This document shows, piece after piece, positions 58,880 to 64,000 of a stretch of 64,000 nt of DNA. A model generated the notes under the pieces. That model saw nothing but the letters and a program-made list of their open reading frames with translations, did not search any database and was not told the origin of the DNA. The stretch is taken from assembly GCA_902524895.1 (NCBI GenBank), contig CABZFH010000002.1, positions 1 to 64,000 on the forward strand, given 5' to 3'. The translations under genes and the position numbers were made by a program. How positions within the stretch are numbered: the stretch's first letter is position 1; each line of letters begins with the position of its first letter. This DNA is from an uncultured Alphaproteobacteria bacterium. Its GTDB lineage: Bacteria; Pseudomonadota; Alphaproteobacteria; Methylaequorales; Methylaequoraceae.

Positions 58880-59941
58880 ATGATAAAAAAATCTAGTACT
58901 TATAAATCATCTGGTGTTGATATTGAAAAAGCAAATCAAATAGTTAAGAAGATTGAAAAAATTTCGTCAAAAAATGTAAGGGATGAAATTATCAATAATG
59001 TTGGAGGATTTGCATCTATATTAGATTTAAAAAAACTCAACTACAAAGATCCTTTACTGTTATCAAGTGCTGACGGTATTGGAACAAAGTTAAAGTTAGC
59101 TATTGAATGTGATTCTTACGAATTTTTAGGTTTTGATCTCGTTGGTATGTGTGTTAACGACTTACTAGCAGAGGGTGGCGAGCCTTTAATTTTTTTAGAT
59201 TATTTTGCAAGTTCAAGAATTGTAGAAAAAAACTTTATAAAGATAATTAAAAGTATTAATTTAGCATGCTTAGAATCTAATTGTTCTCTTGTTGGAGGAG
59301 AAACTGCAGAAATGCCAGGAATGTATAAGTTAAATGATTTCGATATTGCTGGATTTTCAATAGGAGTTGTAGAAAGAGAAAATTTAGCAAGTAACAAAAA
59401 AGTTGAAAACAATGATATTATTATTGGTTTAAAGTCGAATGGGTTTCATTCAAATGGATATTCCTTAATTAGGAAAATTATAAAAAATAAAAGAATTAAA
59501 CTTGATCAAAAACCACCTTATATTTCTAAGCAAATTACGCTTGGTCAAGATCTTTTGAGACCAACTAAAATTTACATAAAATCCATCCTGCCGCTAGTTA
59601 AAAAAGGATTGGTTTCTTCTATGTCACATATCACCGGAGGTGGTATCATGGATAATCTAAAAAGATCACTACCCTCAGGAATGAGTGCAGAAATTATGTC
59701 TAAAAGTTTTGAATCCGATGATTGTTTTAAATGGATTGCAAAAGTAGGAAATATTAGTTCTTTAGAAATGATTAAAACTTTTAACTGTGGAATCGGTTTT
59801 ATAATTATAATTAATCAAAAGAATGTAGCTGAGGTAAAAAAATTTTTAAAAAAAAATAAAATAGATTTTTTTTTGCTAGGTAATGTTAAAAAAAATTCAA
59901 ATGGTCAAGTCAATATTAAGAAACTAAAACCATGGTTTTAA
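58880..59941 (+). CDS. purM: Phosphoribosylformylglycinamidine cyclo-ligase PurM
   Basis: PurM (AIR synthetase) closes the imidazole ring in purine synthesis. The 353-residue protein has YKSSGVDIEKANQIVKKI at the start and LLSSADGIGTKLKLAIEC. It also has GFDLVGMCVNDLLAEGGEPL and CSLVGGETAEMPGMY. HITGGGIMDNLKRSLPSGM and NCGIGFIIII complete the core motifs. It precedes purN with a 10-base overlap. Together with purE and purK at the left end it shows a de novo purine pathway split across loci. Confidence 0.97.
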   Translation: MIKKSSTYKSSGVDIEKANQIVKKIEKISSKNVRDEIINNVGGFASILDLKKLNYKDPLLLSSADGIGTKLKLAIECDSYEFLGFDLVGMCVNDLLAEGGEPLIFLDYFASSRIVEKNFIKIIKSINLACLESNCSLVGGETAEMPGMYKLNDFDIAGFSIGVVERENLASNKKVENNDIIIGLKSNGFHSNGYSLIRKIIKNKRIKLDQKPPYISKQITLGQDLLRPTKIYIKSILPLVKKGLVSSMSHITGGGIMDNLKRSLPSGMSAEIMSKSFESDDCFKWIAKVGNISSLEMIKTFNCGIGFIIIINQKNVAEVKKFLKKNKIDFFLLGNVKKNSNGQVNIKKLKPWF

Positions 59942-60507
59942 ATTTAGGGATACTTATTTCTCAAGACGGTTCAAATATGCTTAATATTGTAAAAGCATGT
60001 CATGAAAAGAAAATTCAAGCAAATGTTAAAATTGTAATAAGCAATAATCCAGACTCAAAAGGTTTAAAAAAACTTAAAAATTTTAAAACCAAATCAACAA
60101 TTTTACTTCTTAAAGATTTCAAAAATAAAAAAGCTTACGAAGAAAAGATTAATGAGCTTTTTAAAGAAAATAATGTGAACTTTATTTGTCTGGCTGGATA
60201 TATGATAATTCTTGAAAGAGATTTTTTAGAAAAATGGAAGAAAAGGGTTATAAATATTCACCCTTCTTTACTACCATCATTTAAAGGGCTTGAACCTCAG
60301 AAGCAAGCAATTCAAAAGAAAGTAAAGTTTAGTGGTTGTACCGTTCACTACGTAAATGATAACATCGACGATGGGGAGATTATTGACCAATCTATTGTAA
60401 AGGTTGATAAGAAAGAAACAGTGGAATCTCTTAAAAAAAAAATATTGCTAGAAGAGCATAAACTGTATATAAGTGTTTTAACAAAAATATCAAAGGTTTT
60501 AAAATGA
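59932..60507 (+). CDS. purN: Phosphoribosylglycinamide formyltransferase PurN
   Basis: PurN transfers a formyl group from 10-formyl-tetrahydrofolate to GAR. The 191-residue protein has the start LGILISQDGSNMLNIVKACH, with SQDGSN in place of the usual SGxGSN, and the folate-binding LAGYMIIL. The catalytic region INIHPSLLPSFKGLEPQKQA with His is followed by SGCTVHYVNDNIDDGEIIDQ. All catalytic residues (Asn, His, Asp) appear present. It overlaps purM by 10 bases and the small gene at 60504 by four (ATGA). Confidence 0.95.
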   Translation: MVLNLGILISQDGSNMLNIVKACHEKKIQANVKIVISNNPDSKGLKKLKNFKTKSTILLLKDFKNKKAYEEKINELFKENNVNFICLAGYMIILERDFLEKWKKRVINIHPSLLPSFKGLEPQKQAIQKKVKFSGCTVHYVNDNIDDGEIIDQSIVKVDKKETVESLKKKILLEEHKLYISVLTKISKVLK

Positions 60508-60626
60508 ACAAAAATTTAGGCAAAGAACATCAAAAATTTTTTAATTCTTTTATTAAAATTTCAATAATATCAACTATATTCATAGTTCTACTTCTTGCAG
60601 TTCTTTATTATTTCTTAATAGCTTAA
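60504..60626 (+). CDS. Small membrane protein, aa3-type cytochrome oxidase subunit IV-like
   Basis: A 40-residue frame starts at ATG 60504, overlapping the purN stop (ATGA). It reads [20 protein letters not shown], then one hydrophobic segment ([19 protein letters not shown]). The pattern E/H-x-K-x-F-x-x-F-x-K before a single membrane helix resembles the bacterial aa3-type cytochrome c oxidase subunit IV family found in alphaproteobacteria. No oxidase genes are nearby. The family likeness is suggestive only; the overlap with purN argues it is translated. It is convergent with ndk, overlapping by 12 bases. Confidence 0.6.
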   Translation: MNKNLGKEHQKFFNSFIKISIISTIFIVLLLAVLYYFLIA

Positions 60627-61037
60627 AATATCTTTGTTTGAGAAAAAAAAACTTATTTCTATTTTAGCATTTTCAAGGCTATCAGATCCATGAACAGAGT
60701 TTTCTTCAACGGAAATACCATACTTTTTTCTAATTGTTCCTTCCTCTGCATTCTCGGGATTTGTTGCTCCCATCAGTTCTCGATTTTTAATAACAGCATT
60801 TTGTCCTTGCAAAACTTGAACAATAACAGGCCCCGAAGTCATATATTCACATAAATCTGAAAAAAAAGCTCTCTCACTGTGAACTTTATAAAATTTTTCT
60901 GCATCATGTTTTGACATTAAGATCATGCGCTGAGCAACAACTTTCAATTTATTATCTTCAAAAATAGCATTTATTTTTCCAGTAATGCTTCTTTTTACAG
61001 CATCCGGTTTAATTATGGATAAAGTCATCTCAGTCAT
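60615..61037 (-). CDS. ndk: Nucleoside diphosphate kinase
   Basis: Ndk balances nucleoside triphosphate pools. The 140-residue protein has the start [18 protein letters not shown], the [20 protein letters not shown] segment, and the active-site His in [20 protein letters not shown]. Arg and Lys residues of the nucleotide pocket are in place. A GAGGTG ribosome site precedes the ATG at 61037. It is the last gene of the pepA-holC-ndk series on the minus strand, an arrangement seen in related alphaproteobacteria. Confidence 0.96.
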   Translation of the reverse strand: MTEMTLSIIKPDAVKRSITGKINAIFEDNKLKVVAQRMILMSKHDAEKFYKVHSERAFFSDLCEYMTSGPVIVQVLQGQNAVIKNRELMGATNPENAEEGTIRKKYGISVEENSVHGSDSLENAKIEISFFFSNKDILSY

Positions 61038-61057
61038 TTTTCACCTCATCTAAAAAT

Positions 61058-61510
61058 TTAGTATATTTTCCATTTTTGATTTTTTTCTTCTATAAGAGTT
61101 TTAACATTAAATCTAGTTTTTTTTAATTTATTTTTATGATTCTCGTAGTCATTTCTTTCACTTAAGTAACAGAAAAAAAAATGATTATAAGAACTTCTTA
61201 TTCTATTAATTATAACAGATGGAGAAATAATAATCGTATTGAAACCACTTTCCAAAAAACTTTCTTCTTCATCTTCATTTAAGATAACAATTTTCTCTTT
61301 ATTATCAAAAGCATCTAAAGAAGTTCTGTGTGGTAAAAAAGAATATTCTTCGTATGACCAAAGATAATCATCAAGTTCTTCTTGTTCTTTTTTGCTTCCA
61401 ACTTTGATAAGAACTTTGTAGCTTTCTTTGATAAGTTTTTCACATAATTTGGTTACTAAAATTTTGAAGTCAGATTTTATGTAATAAAAATTAATCTTAA
61501 TGGAAGTCAA
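61058..61510 (-). CDS. holC: DNA polymerase III chi subunit HolC
   Basis: HolC (chi) links the clamp loader to single-strand binding protein. The 150-residue protein has the strand NFYYIKSDFKILVTKLCEKL. The key motif EELDDYLWSYEEYSFLPH (about residues 44-61) is followed by VILNEDEEESFLESGFNTII. The C-terminal part is Lys-rich and less conserved. It lies four bases downstream of pepA and 20 bases before ndk. The pepA-holC pairing is typical in proteobacteria and supports the call. Confidence 0.88.
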   Translation of the reverse strand: MTSIKINFYYIKSDFKILVTKLCEKLIKESYKVLIKVGSKKEQEELDDYLWSYEEYSFLPHRTSLDAFDNKEKIVILNEDEEESFLESGFNTIIISPSVIINRIRSSYNHFFFCYLSERNDYENHKNKLKKTRFNVKTLIEEKNQKWKIY

Positions 61511-61514
61511 AAAA

Positions 61515-62999
61515 TCACTCGTAATTTTCTTTTACAAAATTATTTAGAAGTCTTACTCCGAAACCCGTGCCCCCGGATCTTGAAATGGAAGTTCCTGAAT
61601 TAGACCAAGTAACACCAGCTATATCAAGGTGCGCCCATTTCGTATCTCCAACAAATCTTTTTAGAAATTGAGCAGCTGTTATACTACCCGCACCTCTTGT
61701 CCCAGTAATATTTTTCATATCAGCGATGTTACAATTTAATAATTTATCGAATTCTGAATCTAATGGAAGTCTCCAAATGAGTTCTTTAATATAAGTCGAT
61801 GATTTTAAAAGTTTATTAGCAAGATCATCGCTATTTGAAAAAAGACCAGCGTATCTACTGCCTAATGCAACAATGATTGCACCTGTTAGTGTTGCTAGAT
61901 CTACTATCAATTCAGGCTTGTAGAATTTATTAACATACCATAATACATCAGCTAATACTAATCTACCCTCCGCATCAGTATTTAATACTTCAATTGTTTG
62001 ACCTGACATAGACGTAACAATATCACCAGGTCTTTGGGCATTACCATCGGGCATATTTTCAACTAGTCCAACAATCCCGATTACGTTAGCTTTAGCTTTT
62101 CGAAGAGCTAAAGCATACATCAAACCACTCACTACAGCAGCACCACCCATATCCCATTTCATATCTTCCATGCCTCCAGAAGGTTTCAAAGATATTCCTC
62201 CAGTATCAAATGTTACACCTTTACCAACAAATGCGAGAGGATTTTTGAAAGAAGATTTTAATCCTTTCCATTTCATAACTAAAACTCGCGCTGGTTTAAC
62301 AGATCCCTGAGCAACACCTAAGAGCGCTTTCATTTTAAGTTTTTTTAATTTTTTTTCATCAAAAACTTCTAACTCTACTCCAGCTTTTGCTAGTATTCTA
62401 CAATTTTCTACGAAGCTTTCAGGATAAATTTTATTGGCTGGTTCTGAAACCAGATCTCTTGTTAAAAAAACACCTTTAGATATTTTTTCATATTCATTAA
62501 ATAATTTTTGCGCACTCTTAAAATTTGAACAAATAAAATTGAGTTTTTTAATTGAGGTTTTTATTTTTCTAACTTCACTTCGATATTTTCTAAATGAGTA
62601 ATTTTTTAAATTAAAGCCGGAAGCAAAAGCTGAAATAAATTCTTCATTCTTTATATTTTTTAAATTAATGTCTTCAGATATAATGTTAATATTTAGGTTT
62701 TTAGCAGTTTCAAAGCTTGCGAACTTTTGACCAGAAAAAGCCTCGACTTCAACACAATTTTTAAAATCATCAATTTTTAATAAGTGAACACGTCTTAATT
62801 TATTTTTGTCATCATTTACAAAAAAATTTTCTGAAAAATTTTTTTGTTTTTTAAATTCTGGCAATTTTTTAATTTTTGAAACGAAGTCTTTAATGGATTT
62901 ATCTGAAATTAATGATGAATTTTTTTCCGATTTCTTACTTGCTAAAACCACAAGCAATGAAAAGTTATTATCGATTTTATTAGAGAAAGTTATTTCCAA
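61515..62999 (-). CDS. pepA: Leucyl aminopeptidase PepA
   Basis: PepA is an M17 dizinc aminopeptidase. The C-terminal catalytic domain has LAFVGKGVTFDTGGISLKPS, EDMKWDMGGAAVVSGLMYAL and NTDAEGRLVLADVLWY. ATLTGAIIVALG and HLDIAGVTWS complete it. The start is not an ATG: a TTG at 62997-62999 gives the normal opening (EITFSNKIDN) and is preceded by a GGAAAA-like site. A longer frame from 63059 would extend into the AT repeat before lptF. The N-terminal domain is Lys-rich and poorly conserved. It is divergent from lptF. Confidence 0.93.
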   Translation of the reverse strand: MEITFSNKIDNNFSLLVVLASKKSEKNSSLISDKSIKDFVSKIKKLPEFKKQKNFSENFFVNDDKNKLRRVHLLKIDDFKNCVEVEAFSGQKFASFETAKNLNINIISEDINLKNIKNEEFISAFASGFNLKNYSFRKYRSEVRKIKTSIKKLNFICSNFKSAQKLFNEYEKISKGVFLTRDLVSEPANKIYPESFVENCRILAKAGVELEVFDEKKLKKLKMKALLGVAQGSVKPARVLVMKWKGLKSSFKNPLAFVGKGVTFDTGGISLKPSGGMEDMKWDMGGAAVVSGLMYALALRKAKANVIGIVGLVENMPDGNAQRPGDIVTSMSGQTIEVLNTDAEGRLVLADVLWYVNKFYKPELIVDLATLTGAIIVALGSRYAGLFSNSDDLANKLLKSSTYIKELIWRLPLDSEFDKLLNCNIADMKNITGTRGAGSITAAQFLKRFVGDTKWAHLDIAGVTWSNSGTSISRSGGTGFGVRLLNNFVKENYE

Positions 63000-63058
63000 A
63001 ATATTTTCCAAAATTATGTTATGATATATATATATATTTCTATAAACTAAAAATATCA

Positions 63059-64000
63059 ATGAAATTAATTGAAAAATATTTCCTTAAACAACTAGCAGCT
63101 AATTGTTTTTTGTTATTTCTTCTTATTTTATCAATTTTTTCACTTAGTAAAAGTGTACAACTGATAGATTTATCAATTAATAGAGGTTTACCTTTTATTT
63201 TTTTTATCAAACTGATTGGGTTATCATTACCAGCAATTGTACCAATAATTCTGCCAGTCATATTTTGTCTTTCAATCAATTTTACCTACTCGAGAATGAG
63301 AAATGACAGTGAATTAATTATTTTTGAAAGTTCAGGAACCTCTCTTTTTAGATTGGCTAGACCAGTAATTTACTTTGGGATATTTCTTTCAATTTTAAGT
63401 TTTTGTTTTACATGGGGTGTGACACCCACGAGTAATAAAACATTTAAGTTGTTGTTATACTCAATAAAAAATGATTATTCTTCTTCATTACTAGAAGAAG
63501 GTAGTTTTAATAACATTGGAAGTGATTACACAATTTATGTAAAAAAAAGAGATTCTTCAGGAAATCTAAATAATATTTTTATTCATGACACAAGAAACAA
63601 GGATAAACCATCAACACTAATTGCAAACAAAGGAACACTGCTAAAATCTGATTCTGGAACAAAAATACTTTTAGAAGATGGAACACAACACTTTTATTCT
63701 AATTTAGATAAAAAATTATCTGTTCTATATTTTGAAAAATACTTGCTAAACATAATTGAAGATTCAAATAAAAATTTTTCATTTAAGTGGAAAACCCCTT
63801 CAGAAAGAAATTTTAGTGAACTGAAAAATCCAGACCTCAACAACGGTGACGATAGAAATAATCTTCAAGCTTTCAAATCTGAAATTATTCAAAGAGTTAC
63901 ACTTCCGATAAACATTTGTGCATTTGGTTTATTAATAGTTGTTTTAATATTATCTCAGAAGTTTTATAGAATAGAAAATCTAAAAACTAATATCAAAGTA
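63059..64000 (+). CDS. lptF: LptF/LptG family lipopolysaccharide export permease (5' part)
   Basis: The frame starts at ATG 63059 and stays open to the window edge (314 codons). It begins MKLIEKYFLKQLAANCFLLF and has hydrophobic segments at about residues 14-32, 52-80 and 103-125. The YjgP/YjgQ core reads PAIVPIILPVIFCLSINFTY, then RMRNDSELIIFESSGTSLFR and LARPVIYFGI. A periplasmic jellyroll domain (about 140-260) follows and a membrane segment begins near residue 290. The family exports LPS across the periplasm with LptB. The place next to pepA favours LptF over LptG. The C-terminus is beyond the window. Confidence 0.9.
   Translation, partial: MKLIEKYFLKQLAANCFLLFLLILSIFSLSKSVQLIDLSINRGLPFIFFIKLIGLSLPAIVPIILPVIFCLSINFTYSRMRNDSELIIFESSGTSLFRLARPVIYFGIFLSILSFCFTWGVTPTSNKTFKLLLYSIKNDYSSSLLEEGSFNNIGSDYTIYVKKRDSSGNLNNIFIHDTRNKDKPSTLIANKGTLLKSDSGTKILLEDGTQHFYSNLDKKLSVLYFEKYLLNIIEDSNKNFSFKWKTPSERNFSELKNPDLNNGDDRNNLQAFKSEIIQRVTLPINICAFGLLIVVLILSQKFYRIENLKTNIKV

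Noticed and set aside
63023-63037. AT dinucleotide run before lptF as a regulatory or phase-variable repeat
   Set aside because: It is only a few units long, in a very AT-rich genome, and lies in an ordinary divergent gap where a -10 box is expected.
1-64000. CRISPR arrays, insertion sequences, prophage or rRNA genes
   Set aside because: I saw no regularly spaced repeats, transposase or integrase motifs, phage structural genes or rRNA sequence on either strand.

Overview
The window is a gene-dense, strongly AT-rich stretch of a chromosome. Gene content and local order point to a free-living, streamlined alphaproteobacterium, probably planktonic and exposed to light. The alphaproteobacterial markers are TrcR/DUF1013, DUF1244, an EipB (DUF1849) protein, COQ9 next to rpsU, DUF2066-hdaA divergent from purMN, split pntAA/pntAB/pntB, topA-rnr-DUF983-rpmG, aspS divergent from rnd, and ndk-holC-pepA divergent from lptF. 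Most neighbouring genes overlap or lie within a few bases, and no gap exceeds 300 bases. I saw no rRNA, CRISPR array, insertion sequence or prophage.

Layout. 1-16.3 kb is housekeeping and metabolism: a quinone oxidoreductase tail, trcR, purEK, COQ9, rpsU, the three-gene proton-translocating transhydrogenase, a PepF peptidase, an acyl-CoA ligase, a UDP-glucuronate epimerase, DUF1244, N-formylglutamate amidohydrolase, pyruvate kinase, rpmJ, a complete TRAP transporter and tRNA-Val(GAC). About 16.36-34.5 kb is one flagellar block. It holds a lone FlgE/FlgG-family gene; the leftward operon flhA-flhF-flhG-fliA-orf; the rightward operon flgP-flgT-LysM-flgA-flgM-orf-DUF2802; a charged low-complexity protein; and flgBCDEF. 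34.5-64 kb returns to housekeeping: an EamA exporter, an ornithine-decarboxylase-like enzyme, a peroxiredoxin, two photolyase-family genes with DUF2256, MAPEG, tRNA-Ser(GCT), gatCAB, ruvX, a CoA-transferase, pyrBC, plsY, topA, a short RNase R, DUF983, rpmG, eipB, aspS, rnd, hdaA, DUF2066, purMN, a small oxidase-subunit-like protein, ndk, holC, pepA and the start of lptF.

The flagellar block is the most distinctive part. FlhF/FlhG, FliA/FlgM, FlgP and FlgT form the set known from Vibrio-type polar flagella, which also occurs in some alphaproteobacteria such as the Rhodobacter fla1 system. Four 16-base elements with the -24/-12 layout of sigma-54 promoters (TGGCA, then a GC dinucleotide 12 bases after the GG) precede the four transcription units. 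Two of them form a divergent pair between flhA and flgP. The hook protein FlgE is very large (1547 residues) and carries three copies of a 55-56-residue adhesin-like repeat in its middle. flgG, flgH, flgI, motor, export-gate (other than flhA) and filament genes are not in the window.

Other points of interest: rpsU has no ATG, GTG or TTG start and appears to begin at AUA. The pyrB-linked dihydroorotase lacks the zinc-binding HxH. RNase R lacks its N-terminal RNA-binding domains. The second photolyase-family protein appears to lack the Cys pair of iron-sulfur photolyases. All assignments come from reading translated sequence and recalling family features; no search was run.
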